Positions 18,501 through 27,072 of a stretch of 64,000 nt of DNA are shown piece after piece; position 1 is the first letter of the stretch, and each line of letters begins with the position of its first letter. Below the pieces are notes generated by a model. It ran no database searches and was not told the origin of the DNA. It saw nothing but the letters and a program-made list of their open reading frames with translations. This DNA is from Methylovorus glucosotrophus (lineage in GTDB: Bacteria > Pseudomonadota > Gammaproteobacteria > Burkholderiales > Methylophilaceae): NCBI RefSeq assembly GCF_009858335.1, contig NZ_VMSE01000001.1, forward strand, positions 1,612,001 through 1,676,000, read 5' to 3'. Made by a program: the position numbers and the translations under genes.

Positions 18501-18975
18501 ACTAAAAGCTGGCAAGGAACCAGACATCAACGCCCCACTGGGCGTCACCACCGAAATCAACCTGCATACCCCCGCTCTGCTGCCGAATGACTACTGTCCC
18601 GATGTGCACGAGCGACTGGTGCTTTATAAGCGTCTCGCAAACTGCGACAACGACGACGACCTTGACACGATGCAGGAAGAGCTGATCGACCGCTTTGGCA
18701 TACTCCCCGAACAAGGCGAAGCACTGATCGCCTGCCATCGCCTGCGTATCGCCGCCAAGCCCCTCGGCATTACCAAGATTGACGCCAGCGATAGCGCCAT
18801 CCAGCTCACATTCAGCCAGACCAGCGAGCTTGACCCCACCAAACTGGTCAGCCTGCTACAGCGCGACCGCCGCTATCGCATGAATGGGCCTGATAAATTA
18901 AGAATGACGGTGGAAACCCACACTATTAAACAACGGAGTGAATTGATTGAAACGCTAATCAAGGATCTGAGTTGA
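15556..18975 (+). CDS. mfd: Transcription-repair coupling factor Mfd
   Basis: An 1139-residue protein covering the full Mfd plan. The N-terminal UvrB-like module begins at about residue 20 and includes MMPDWETLPYDHFSPHPDL. The RNA-polymerase-interaction region is near residue 475 (DPVVHEQHGVGRYKGLVNLD). The RecG-like translocase follows with GDVGFGKTEVALRAAF (Walker A), LDEEHRFGVRQKEQ and TATPIPRTLSMAMEG, and the QLRGRVGRS motif VI. The TRCF C-terminal domain closes the protein. It removes stalled polymerase at DNA lesions and recruits UvrA. A strong terminator follows. Confidence 0.97.
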   Translation: MQFSLPIPASGSSERIKPLPTGLDSLALAQLARELKQKPERTPLVILCASAFEAQRLLEEMPWFAADLSVHMMPDWETLPYDHFSPHPDLISERLATLYQISQNTCDVIIVPVSTALIRVPPNAYLAAHTFMLKKNQRLDLEALRTQCAEAGYHHVSQVMSPGEFSVRGGLVDLFPMGSSLPYRLDLFDDEIESIRTFDVDTQRSVYPVSEIRLLPAREFPLDEAGISRFRQSFRETFEGDPSRSRIYKDVSKGIASGGIEWYLPLFFEETATVLDYLPSSAILCMHGNIDHAAQGFWRDAQSRYRQLAHDPERPILQPEVLLLKTEDFFACTHVWGRIQLTTETASGLPALEIERRADHPLHKLQEFIKKYKGRILIAAESLGRRETMAQLFSDHQVPFSACGDGHGNSWEEFQQGDARVMLGVAALHGGFVADKFCIITEAELYAATVRQQRRREKEKSRNTEGMLKDLSELREQDPVVHEQHGVGRYKGLVNLDFGEGETEFLLLEYAGDDKLYVPVSQLFLISRYSGGPPESAPLHRLGSGQWEKAKKKALKQIRDTAAELLNLYAQRAARKGHAFTLTLQDYEAFAEGFPFEETPDQLSAIEAVISDMQSGRPMDRLVCGDVGFGKTEVALRAAFVAVMGGRQVAVLVPTTLLAEQHYNNFADRFADWPIKIAEISRFRTAKEQAEAIKGLEDGNIDIIIGTHRLIQKDVKFKNLGLVILDEEHRFGVRQKEQLKAMRAEVDVLTLTATPIPRTLSMAMEGLREFSVITTPPQKRLAIKTFATHYSEGIIREAAMREFKRGGQVYFLHNEVDTIFVMKEKLERILPEARIGIAHGQLRERELEHVMRDFYQQRFNLLLCTTIIETGIDVPTANTIIMNRADMFGLAQLHQLRGRVGRSHHQAYAYLLTDPDRNITPQAQKRLDAIQLLEDLGAGFHLAMHDLEIRGAGELLGDSQSGEMQEIGFSLYSDMLNHAVKQLKAGKEPDINAPLGVTTEINLHTPALLPNDYCPDVHERLVLYKRLANCDNDDDLDTMQEELIDRFGILPEQGEALIACHRLRIAAKPLGITKIDASDSAIQLTFSQTSELDPTKLVSLLQRDRRYRMNGPDKLRMTVETHTIKQRSELIETLIKDLS

Positions 18976-19011
18976 GGAATAATCGGCTTCATATCAACCT
19001 TGATAACCAAT

Positions 19012-19051
19012 AAAAACGCTACAGGCCGCAATTGCGGCCTGTAGCGTTTTT
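19012..19051. terminator. Bidirectional terminator between mfd and the PEP-CTERM gene
   Basis: A near-perfect palindrome with core GCTACAGGCCGC/GCGGCCTGTAGC, A run on the left and T run on the right. It sits 37 bases after the mfd stop and 25 bases from the end of the convergent PEP-CTERM gene, so it can end both transcripts. Confidence 0.92.
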
Positions 19052-19075
19052 ACCTCATGAGGACTCGTCGAAAGA

Positions 19076-19981
19076 TCAGAGCCTGCTTTTAAACTGCCTG
19101 TAACCCAGAATCATCAGAATACCCATGATCAGAAGGATCACGGCGTTAGGCTCGGGAACAGCGCTGACGTTGGGAGTAGCCATTTCGAAAGAGGAGAATG
19201 CGCGATTGCTTACCGTCAGGGAGTTGCTCCAGCTATTGGCAACTGCGGTGCCAATGAAACTGCCGCCGCTACCGGTGATGGTGGCGTCTGTGGCGAGAAT
19301 ACTGGCGGCGAAGCTGATGTTGCTTAGGTTCACCGTCGTCGCGTCATAGAAGTTGAACAGCACGTTATAGCTGCTGAAACCTGACCAACCGCCACTCAGA
19401 CTGATATTGCTGCCGGAAACGTTGATGATCAATGTAGCGTTGGCGAGTACATTGGCAAAGCTCCAGTTGGAGATGTTGGTGAGGTCACTGCCATTCACGG
19501 AAAAGTATTCGACGCTTGAGCCGGTGCCTGTCAGGTTGCCGGTGCTGCCATAGCTATAGCTGACGGTGCCTGTAGAGGCGGTTGAAGCGAGTTTGTCGGA
19601 CAAGGCTGAAAACGATGTTTTGGCCGCGGCAAAGTCAATGGGAGCATCACTGCTGGAGTAGTTGTTGTAATTATCCCATTGAGGTTTGCTGACTGCACCG
19701 CCGACCCAGGTGGTTCCATTGACACCGCCATAAGATTTGGTGAGGTTTCCGCCGACGACCAATCCATAGGGGTTATTGGCAGAGTTGCTGATAGTGGATG
19801 TGCTGATATCTGCATTGCCACCCACAGCAACGGCACCTCCGATAGAGCTCCAGCCTGTACTTTTGTAGCTATCAAATACGAAAACGTTATAGTTGCTCGC
19901 TACGCCAAGATCTACTGTTTGGGCGACTGCATGCTGTGAAAAAAGTGCAGCGGCCATGACGACCATACTTACTAACTTCAT
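19076..19981 (-). CDS. Choice-of-anchor A family PEP-CTERM exported protein
   Basis: A 301-residue exported protein. A signal peptide occupies about residues 1-21 (VVMAAALFSQHAVAQT). The mature part is Ser/Gly/Asn-rich with beta-type repeats (IGGAVAVGGNADIS, GLVVGGNLT), as in choice-of-anchor A domains. The C terminus is a textbook PEP-CTERM sorting signal: VPEPNAVILLIMGILMILGY, then basic residues RQFKSRL. Such proteins are processed by EpsH-type exosortases in exopolysaccharide-producing bacteria; the exosortase is not in this window. AAGGGAG five bases before the ATG at 19981 decides the start over an upstream in-frame codon. A sigma-54-type promoter lies upstream. Confidence 0.88.
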   Translation of the reverse strand: MKLVSMVVMAAALFSQHAVAQTVDLGVASNYNVFVFDSYKSTGWSSIGGAVAVGGNADISTSTISNSANNPYGLVVGGNLTKSYGGVNGTTWVGGAVSKPQWDNYNNYSSSDAPIDFAAAKTSFSALSDKLASTASTGTVSYSYGSTGNLTGTGSSVEYFSVNGSDLTNISNWSFANVLANATLIINVSGSNISLSGGWSGFSSYNVLFNFYDATTVNLSNISFAASILATDATITGSGGSFIGTAVANSWSNSLTVSNRAFSSFEMATPNVSAVPEPNAVILLIMGILMILGYRQFKSRL

Positions 19982-20029
19982 TTTTGCTCCCTTTAGCAAT
20001 GGGCTGATACATGTATGCATAATATAAAA

Positions 20030-20045
20030 AGCAATTACCAGGCCA
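20030..20045 (-). promoter_or_regulatory. Sigma-54 promoter for the PEP-CTERM gene
   Basis: On the minus strand 20045-20030 reads TGGCCTGGTAATTGCT, matching the sigma-54 consensus TGGCAC-N5-TTGCW, with GG and GC exactly ten bases apart. A start about 12 bases downstream would give a leader of roughly 38 bases before the ribosome site. PEP-CTERM genes are known to be placed behind sigma-54 promoters under the PrsK/PrsR system in several species. Confidence 0.7.
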
Positions 20046-20137
20046 TATTTGATTAGTAAATTTTATGCATAATCCCTTCATGCGTTGCCGGTATGATACA
20101 AGCTCAAAATTTAAAACGATGTTAAGGCCCTCACACG

Positions 20138-20773
20138 ATGCTCGAAAAACTTATAGCCATGGTGGCTTCATGGATCATTTTGGTCATTTCAACCCTGGGT
20201 TATGGAGGCGTGGCATTGCTGATGGCCATTGAATCCGCATGTATTCCCTTACCCTCGGAGATCATCATGCCGTTTGCGGGGTATCTGGTTTATACAGGGG
20301 AGCTGACGTTGTGGGGCGTGGCCTTGGCAGGCGCAGTGGGCTGCGTGATTGGCTCTATCCCTGCCTATTATCTGGGCATGTATGGCGGCCGCCCGCTGGT
20401 GCATAAATATGGCAAATGGTTACTGATTTCGCACCATGATCTGGCATTGGCCGACCGCTGGTTTGAGAAACACGGGGAAATCACCATTTTCATCGGTCGC
20501 CTGCTACCGGCGGTGCGGACGTTTATTGCCTTTCCGGCAGGGATTGCCCGCATGAATATGGGCAAATTCATTTTCTACACCTTCACCGGTTCTGTGCTTT
20601 GGTGCGGCCTGCTGGCCTATGCCGGCATGAAGTTTGGTCAGCACTGGGATCAGCTCAAGGTGTATTTCCACGAATTTCATATCGTACTGGTGATCGCCGG
20701 GGTTATTTTCCTGGTGTGGTATGTGCGCCGCCACTTCAAGGCGGTACGTCGCAGTCACCATCATCACGATTAA
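20138..20773 (+). CDS. DedA-family membrane protein
   Basis: A 211-residue inner-membrane protein with four to five hydrophobic segments. Family features are ESACIPLPSEIIMPFAGYL near residue 30 and FIGRLLPAVRTFIAFPAGIA near residue 125. DedA proteins are half-turn-containing lipid carriers; members include undecaprenyl-phosphate flippases and proteins needed for proton-motive force and drug resistance. Which role applies here cannot be told. The C terminus ends in a basic, His-rich tail (RRSHHHHD), which may bind metal or be incidental. It is divergent from the PEP-CTERM gene. Confidence 0.9.
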   Translation: MLEKLIAMVASWIILVISTLGYGGVALLMAIESACIPLPSEIIMPFAGYLVYTGELTLWGVALAGAVGCVIGSIPAYYLGMYGGRPLVHKYGKWLLISHHDLALADRWFEKHGEITIFIGRLLPAVRTFIAFPAGIARMNMGKFIFYTFTGSVLWCGLLAYAGMKFGQHWDQLKVYFHEFHIVLVIAGVIFLVWYVRRHFKAVRRSHHHHD

Positions 20774-20789
20774 AGCCGGAAGACTTTTG

Positions 20790-20830
20790 CAGATCAGGGC
20801 GTGGGCGCACTGCAACCACACTCTGATCTG
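20790..20830. terminator. Hairpin between convergent dedA-type and addA genes
   Basis: CAGATCAG (20790-20797) pairs with CTGATCTG (20823-20830), with an inner GTGG/CCAC pair. It is centred in the gap between two convergent genes, 16 bases after one stop and 30 before the other. No T run is present, so a terminator role is inferred from position. Confidence 0.4.
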
Positions 20831-20859
20831 CCTGACTCGCGCTTGATAAAGCCGCTAAA

Positions 20860-23800
20860 TCAGAAAAGCTGATCCTCAGCAGCCAGTTCCACCAGCCTCC
20901 CCAGCGCCAGGAAGAAAATGGCCTTGCGTACCAGGGTTCCCTGATCGGCAAACAGACTAGCGTAGTTATCCAGTTGCAACCGGTAGCGCGCCACTTGCGC
21001 CCTTAACTGCTCCTCGCTGATGTCAGCCGGTAGCGCCACGGTTTTGTAATCGATAATCCAGCGCACGCCATTTTCCATAAACGTACGGTCTACCACATAA
21101 CGCTTCAGCTCGCTGGCATTGGCATAGCTCCAGGCCACTTCGGCATCCGCGCCCTCGCGAGCCTGCAATACCCACTGACCATCTGCGCTGCGTAAAGTCG
21201 TCAGCAGCAATTGCACCACCACAGCGGCGGCATCATGTGCCTGTTTTTCGGCATGGCCCTGTTGCTGCAACCAGCGCAGCATGGCGGGCATGGCCTGGTG
21301 TATGCGAGCCTCCGGCCAGGTAGCCAAGCCTTGGCGCGCCATCAGTTCAAGATAACGGTGAGCCAGCGTACCAATATCGGCCTCCAGGCTGGCCGCCAGA
21401 CTAAGCGATTCACTGGCTTCGCCCGGGTTCCACAGCGGTGTAAAGGGCGTGGCGGTTTGCAAAACGGCGGGCATATGCGGCTGTTGCAGCCTAACCAGCG
21501 GCGGCACAAAATCGGCAAGCGTGGCTTCCGCCTGCGGGCTGGTCTCGCTAACGCCCTCTGTTGCCATGGCCTCGGCAAACTGCAGGGCCACTTGCGGCCA
21601 CAGCAATTGCAAAAAGCTGCCAGACGCCGGACGTGGTTCGCCCTTGGCATTGACCGTGGCGGTGGCAATCAGATGCAGACGGCGCTCGGTACGCGTGGCT
21701 GCCACATACAGTACACGGGCATCTTCGTGTTCAGCGCGCTCTTTTTCCAGCAGCCGCAGGTAGTCATAAGGCGTAGGGCCATCATCCAGCCGGGCACCCT
21801 TGGGTACAAAGGGCGCGGCCACCAGTTCCACGCTGCTGCCCTGCTCTTCATCCGCAATCGCCACTTCTTCCCACAGCAGCAAGGGGCTATCCTGATTACC
21901 CGTCTTGCGCTCAAGGCCAGGCAAAATCACGGTATCAAACTCCAAGCCTTTGGATTTGTGGATGGTCATCAGCTGCAGGCGACCATCCGCTGCCTCGTCA
22001 GCAGCGGCATAGAGTTTCTCGACTTCTTCCGCCAAGCGTGTCGGCGTGAATCGCCCCTGATTGTCCAGTTTGTCCACCAAGGCAAAAAACGCCTGCACGT
22101 CCTGCACATCGCCCGGCTCCCACAGGCACCACGGCCCGCCCAGCATCAGCCAGGCACTATGCAACCAGCGGCTTACGGGCAAGCGACCCTGCTGTGCCAG
22201 CACTTCCTGCAAAATGCCGCGTACATGCAGCGCGCGCTGGCGACCATCTTCGCTCATGGCCGCCAGGCGCGCATCCTGCTGCAATAAGCGCCAGATAGTA
22301 CTGCGGTGATCACTCGCCGCCAGCACATGCATGTCCGCCAGCGTGAGCCCGCACCAGGGCGCCCGCAAAATAGCCAGCCAGTTCACGCGGTCCGCGCGAT
22401 GATGCAAGGCATGCGTGAGCGCGAGCAGATCCTGAATGATCTGGCGCCCGGCCAGCGCTTCAATTTCCACCGCCTGAAAACGGATATCACGATGATGACG
22501 GCGAATATCCGCCACCAGATGCTCCAGATGGCTGCGAGCGCGCACTAAAACCGCGATACGGCGCTGCGGATGAGCGGCCCACTCTTCGCGGATCAGCTTG
22601 ACCATCAAGGCCGCTTCGCGCCCGCGCAATTGCTCATTGCTCTCATCCGTGCCCTGAATAAGCGGATGCATGACTACACCGGTATCAACCTCGTCGGCAC
22701 GGGTAGCCACAAACGGGCGATAGCGAATGGCGCCGCGCGCGATGCTGTCCTCCCGCGGGAATACTTTTGCGAATGCATGGTTGATCCAGTCCACCACCGG
22801 CGGGCAGGAGCGGTTATTGCGGCACAGCTGCAATGGCGTCAGGTGAATATCGCCTATGCCCTCACGCGCCACTCCCAGAAACAGGCCGACGTTGGCCTTG
22901 CGGAAGCGATAAATGGATTGCATGGGGTCGCCCACGGCAAATAGCGTGCGGCCATCTCCCGCTTCCCAGCCGCGCGTCAGGCGTTGCAGCAGATGCACCT
23001 GACCAGGGCTGGTATCCTGAAACTCATCGACCAGCAGATGCTGAATACGGTAATCCAGCCGCAAGGCAAGATCGCTGGGCGCATCGGCATCATCCGCCAG
23101 GGCATTCAAGGCACGCTGTGATATCTCGACAAAATCGACCTCCCGCGCCTCCTGGAATACAAACCAGAGCTGGGCCACGGCCAGGTTAAGCAATTGCGCC
23201 AGGGCCGACACCACCTGCCAGCTCTCCTCCCCAGCACGCAACTGCGGCAGGCACCGCAAGCGGCACAAGGCGGCATCGGCCCCCGCAGTGGCTTGCAGGG
23301 CGGCGATCAGTTCCGCCAGCTGTTCCTTATAAGGTTTGGATTCAGGGACCGCAGGGAAGCCGGTATTGACGTTGACGGTTTTGCGCCAGCTATCCTGCCC
23401 GGTAAACAGGAGCTCGCAGGCGGCCAGCCACATCGGCAAGGCATTCGGGGTGGCGGGCATGGGGGTTTCCCAATCGCGCAGCAGGGCAATCGGCGCTTCG
23501 CATGGCAGGTTGGTGGCGGCATAGCGCGCAATCGGCATCAGCACCTGCTGCAGGCGCACCGGAAAGGCAGCCAGCGCTTCCTGCATGTCCTGCGTAATCA
23601 GATGTTGCAAGGCGGCCTCGGCCAGATCACGGGTATCGCTGCGATTGGCATACGGCAGCCACTGATCGCGCTTGGCCAGCATATCGGCCAGCAACTGGGT
23701 AAGCCGCAAACTGTCGTTATCCACATAGCGCAAGGCTTGCGTCACCTCATCGCTGCTGCCATCGGCCAGATCCAGCGTGCGCTCGGCAGCCAGCTGGTAA

Positions 23801-24285
23801 TAGGCGGAGGCATCTTCTGTCACCGCCGGTTGCGCGCCAAAGCGGCTCATCAGCGGCATTTGCCGCGCAAGATGGCTGCTCAGCGAGTCTATGGTAAAAA
23901 TACGCAGGCGCGCCGGGTTTTCCAGCAAGTGCCAGCCGCGCTCTGCCGCGTGCTGCAAAGCATCCTGACCCAGCGCAAAGGTCTTCTGCTTGTGTGGCTG
24001 TGGCGGACGTTCGCCACTGGCCGCCATCAGCAGGCTATCGAGAATGCGCGCCCGCATCTCGGCTGCCGCCTTGTTGGTAAAGGTAATGGCGATGATTTCT
24101 TCCGGCTCGCGCACGGTGGTCAGCAGCTTGAGGTAGCGCTGGGTCAGCAGCTCGGTTTTACCGGCACCCGCCGGGGCCTCAACGATAAAGCTTTCCAGCT
24201 CCAGGGCACGACGACGGCTTTCGTCATCCTGCGCGAGCAGATGGTCTTGCAGCACGGCTTCGTCATTCAGCATATTGTCACTCAT
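20860..24285 (-). CDS. addA: AddA-type helicase-nuclease (UvrD/Rep family)
   Basis: A 1141-residue protein. The UvrD-type helicase carries Walker A in VEAPAGAGKTELLTQRYLK (residues about 33-52), motif Ia IAITFTNKAAAEM, Walker B LLVDEFQDTSPGQ, and GDPMQSIYRFR. The C terminus has a RecB-type nuclease core (VRWIIDYKTV). Its product resects double-strand breaks for RecA. It overlaps the upstream addB-type gene by the ATGA arrangement at 24282-24285, so the two are translationally coupled. Length and partner separate it from RecB, whose operon would include recC and recD. Confidence 0.88.
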   Translation of the reverse strand: MSDNMLNDEAVLQDHLLAQDDESRRRALELESFIVEAPAGAGKTELLTQRYLKLLTTVREPEEIIAITFTNKAAAEMRARILDSLLMAASGERPPQPHKQKTFALGQDALQHAAERGWHLLENPARLRIFTIDSLSSHLARQMPLMSRFGAQPAVTEDASAYYQLAAERTLDLADGSSDEVTQALRYVDNDSLRLTQLLADMLAKRDQWLPYANRSDTRDLAEAALQHLITQDMQEALAAFPVRLQQVLMPIARYAATNLPCEAPIALLRDWETPMPATPNALPMWLAACELLFTGQDSWRKTVNVNTGFPAVPESKPYKEQLAELIAALQATAGADAALCRLRCLPQLRAGEESWQVVSALAQLLNLAVAQLWFVFQEAREVDFVEISQRALNALADDADAPSDLALRLDYRIQHLLVDEFQDTSPGQVHLLQRLTRGWEAGDGRTLFAVGDPMQSIYRFRKANVGLFLGVAREGIGDIHLTPLQLCRNNRSCPPVVDWINHAFAKVFPREDSIARGAIRYRPFVATRADEVDTGVVMHPLIQGTDESNEQLRGREAALMVKLIREEWAAHPQRRIAVLVRARSHLEHLVADIRRHHRDIRFQAVEIEALAGRQIIQDLLALTHALHHRADRVNWLAILRAPWCGLTLADMHVLAASDHRSTIWRLLQQDARLAAMSEDGRQRALHVRGILQEVLAQQGRLPVSRWLHSAWLMLGGPWCLWEPGDVQDVQAFFALVDKLDNQGRFTPTRLAEEVEKLYAAADEAADGRLQLMTIHKSKGLEFDTVILPGLERKTGNQDSPLLLWEEVAIADEEQGSSVELVAAPFVPKGARLDDGPTPYDYLRLLEKERAEHEDARVLYVAATRTERRLHLIATATVNAKGEPRPASGSFLQLLWPQVALQFAEAMATEGVSETSPQAEATLADFVPPLVRLQQPHMPAVLQTATPFTPLWNPGEASESLSLAASLEADIGTLAHRYLELMARQGLATWPEARIHQAMPAMLRWLQQQGHAEKQAHDAAAVVVQLLLTTLRSADGQWVLQAREGADAEVAWSYANASELKRYVVDRTFMENGVRWIIDYKTVALPADISEEQLRAQVARYRLQLDNYASLFADQGTLVRKAIFFLALGRLVELAAEDQLF

Positions 24286-27011
24286 GCGCGGCTCCCGTCT
24301 TGCTGAGCCTGCAGGCGCTCAAACTGCAGTTGCCGCTCGGGCAAACGCAGCAAGGGCAATACTTCGCAATACCTGAGCTGCAGAGGATCCGCCACCCGCA
24401 CTGCGGCCTCGCCGGATTTGAGCTCGCGGGCAATCGCTTGCAGGCTTTCGCGCCAGTGATCGAGCAAGGTATGCCAGTCGGCAAAGCGTTCGGCATCAAA
24501 AATATCGCGCGCCTTGCGATCATCCAGCGTCATCAGCGCAGGCAGGATTTCCTCACCGGCAATCCCGGAAAACGCATGCTCTTCGGTGCGCACCATGGCA
24601 AAGCTGACGGCTGCCACCTCGCCATCGTCCAGGCTGAATGCGGCATAGACCGGCAGTTGTGGCTCGGTAATGCGCGATTCCGCCCAGTTGCGAATATCCG
24701 GCTTTTGCCCGGTTTTGTAGTCCATGATGAGTACGCGCCCATCGGGCAGCTGATCAATCCGGTCCAGTACCAGCCGGATTTCCACGCCCTCAATCATTAC
24801 CTTGGTGTCGCGTTCGCAATCCAGCACACTGAAATCCACTTCGCGCGTTTTTTCAAAGGCCAGCCAGGCGCTGACCAGTTTGATCAGGCGCTCCTGCTCC
24901 AGCTGGCAAAACGCAGGCGACAGCGTTTCGTCGCGTTCGGCGGCAAAGTCCTGCAAAGCCTGTTGCGCGGCTTCTGCCAGCGCCGCATTCAGTTCTTCGG
25001 CATCCAGCGCCTGCAAATAAGCGAGGTCGCGCCCCTGCCAGAAATGCTGTAACACGCCGTGCACCAGCGTGCCGCGCTCGGCGGGCTCAAGCCCATTCAC
25101 CGGCGCTTTCAGCTCGCGTGCGCCAAGGCGATACTGGTAATACGCCCATGCCGGGCAGATGGCCTGCGCTTTCAAGAGGCCCGTGCCGCCAGACACATGC
25201 TCGCCCTCGCCGACCGCCGGTGCCATGTGGTCGTCCAGCACTTGCAGTGCTGCGTGTTCGCCATGCGCCAGTTGCTCAGCCAGGGTCTGGGCCTTGGCCC
25301 AATCGCCATCGAACACGGGGATATCGCTCAATATCGGGCTCGCGCGCAATTGCCGTTCGCCATCTTTCAATGCGCTGGAAAACACGATCAACGGTGCGGT
25401 ATGCAACAAACGCTGATGCAGAATGCGGGCAAACGCCGCTTGCACCGCACTGTCAGCATTCGGCACGCCAGCGGCGCGCTGCACCGTGGCAGGAATAAGG
25501 GGATTCGGTCTGGGTGGTGGCGGCCATACATGATCATTCATGCCCATCACCCACAGCGCATCCAGCGGGGCAGCAGCGCCTTCCAGCATGCCCATTACCT
25601 GCACGGGCGGATCGCCACTGACCTCGGGCTGGAATATCTGCTCGCGGCAGAGCTCGCCCAAGCGCTGCAATGCCTGCATCCCATTCAGCGTGTCACCAAA
25701 CACATCCAGCCGCGCCAGGGCTTGCAAGCTGCGCGAAAAGGCGCGCTGCGCCTGGAATTCATGGCTGGAGATACTGCGCTCGCCTGGCCATTGCAAGGCA
25801 GCCAGCAATTGTTCAAATGCGACGGCCCATAGCGAAGGCAATTGCCGACGCGGTTGCGCCTCACGCACTGCCCAGCCAGCCCGTAAATCTTGCAGCAGCT
25901 GACCGATGGGCAGCGGGTTTTCGCCTTCCTGCAGACGCTCGATCAGGCGTAACAAACGCATCATGCTGACCGTTTGTGGCAGCCATTGCCGCATGCGGCT
26001 ATCCAGCTGGGCTCGGGCGTCGGCCTCGCCCAGACTGGCCGACCAATAGGGATTGAGCAGCAACACGGAAAAATCCTGTTGCTCTATGCGCTGCTGCCAG
26101 AAGATACGCAGCAAGGCCAAGGCGGCATGCACCACCGGCTGCGTGTTCAGCGGCAAACCCAGGGAAAAGTCATAGGCGCGATCCGCCTCCACCAGGCCAG
26201 GGCGTACGGTAACGGGGTGCAGCAGCTCATCCAGCAAGGCGGCAAGCCGCGTGCGCAGTTTGCCGAGCTCAGGCACCACCAGCCCCAGCCGCGCTTGCGG
26301 GTTTTCATTCAGCTGCTGCGCAACCCAGGCGACGGCGGCACGGCACTCGGCCTCCTGCGTCTCCAACATGGCATGCTGGGCATGTCCGGGCTGCGGCAGC
26401 AAAGTGGCGTGATTGCTGAGCACCACGCCGCGCTGCTGCAACAAGTGTTGCAAACGCTGTTCCTGCGGGCCCAGCCGGTCAAATCCGGCAAAGGCAATAC
26501 TGGCAGGCAAAGGCAGCTGGCCGCGCTCCAGGCAATCCAGCTGCCATGCCATATAGCGCACAGCCTCCAGCCAGCCGGATTGGCGGCAACGCTGCACAAA
26601 ATGCTCGCGCCAGCTCAAAAACTGGCGACTCTCTTCCGTGTGGCCGCCCGGCGGAATCTGCAATTGCCATTCAAACATCAGGCGGTGCGCCTCCATGGCG
26701 GCTTGCGCCATGCCGGGCACATCAAACAAGGCGGCAGCATTGTCGTTCGCCAGCGCTTCTTCTATCACCTGCTCCCACAACATGCGCTCCTGCAGTTCAC
26801 TGAGTACGCCCTGCGGCGCCGTAGCGACATCCACCTCACCACTGAGGATGGCTTGTTCGGTGACATCATCCAGCCATTGCTTGAGCGTGAGGGTGGGAAG
26901 AGGCTGCCAAGCCGACAATCCACTGGCATGCTGGCGGCGGTCATGATGCAAACGCAAGCTGCGTGCGAGGCGGGCCGTGGAGCAAAGGATCAGGGCGGGA
27001 GAATCAGGCAT
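24282..27011 (-). CDS. AddB-like nuclease of the TIGR03623 type
   Basis: A 909-residue protein paired with AddA. No Walker A is visible at the N terminus, where ILCSTARLARSLR replaces it. The C-terminal third carries a PD-(D/E)XK nuclease core (LDRIDQLPDGRVLIMDYKTG). This length and plan match the proteobacterial AddB-like family TIGR03623 as I recall it. The iron-sulfur staple is incomplete: the upstream Cys (AICPAWAYYQYRLGA) is kept, but the final Cys-x2-Cys-x5-Cys is LRYCEVLPLLR, with Leu at two positions. I start at the ATG at 27011; a GTG at 27068 is in frame. It is divergent from greB. Confidence 0.85.
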   Translation of the reverse strand: MPDSPALILCSTARLARSLRLHHDRRQHASGLSAWQPLPTLTLKQWLDDVTEQAILSGEVDVATAPQGVLSELQERMLWEQVIEEALANDNAAALFDVPGMAQAAMEAHRLMFEWQLQIPPGGHTEESRQFLSWREHFVQRCRQSGWLEAVRYMAWQLDCLERGQLPLPASIAFAGFDRLGPQEQRLQHLLQQRGVVLSNHATLLPQPGHAQHAMLETQEAECRAAVAWVAQQLNENPQARLGLVVPELGKLRTRLAALLDELLHPVTVRPGLVEADRAYDFSLGLPLNTQPVVHAALALLRIFWQQRIEQQDFSVLLLNPYWSASLGEADARAQLDSRMRQWLPQTVSMMRLLRLIERLQEGENPLPIGQLLQDLRAGWAVREAQPRRQLPSLWAVAFEQLLAALQWPGERSISSHEFQAQRAFSRSLQALARLDVFGDTLNGMQALQRLGELCREQIFQPEVSGDPPVQVMGMLEGAAAPLDALWVMGMNDHVWPPPPRPNPLIPATVQRAAGVPNADSAVQAAFARILHQRLLHTAPLIVFSSALKDGERQLRASPILSDIPVFDGDWAKAQTLAEQLAHGEHAALQVLDDHMAPAVGEGEHVSGGTGLLKAQAICPAWAYYQYRLGARELKAPVNGLEPAERGTLVHGVLQHFWQGRDLAYLQALDAEELNAALAEAAQQALQDFAAERDETLSPAFCQLEQERLIKLVSAWLAFEKTREVDFSVLDCERDTKVMIEGVEIRLVLDRIDQLPDGRVLIMDYKTGQKPDIRNWAESRITEPQLPVYAAFSLDDGEVAAVSFAMVRTEEHAFSGIAGEEILPALMTLDDRKARDIFDAERFADWHTLLDHWRESLQAIARELKSGEAAVRVADPLQLRYCEVLPLLRLPERQLQFERLQAQQDGSRA

Positions 27012-27072
27012 GTAAAAGATGGAATCAGATGGGCAATTAACCGGACTCAAGGTTAACATATAGGCCACTTAG

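Noticed and set aside
21211..22287. 358-codon plus-strand frame opposite addA
   Set aside because: Antisense to a protein with clear helicase motifs; no motif of its own.
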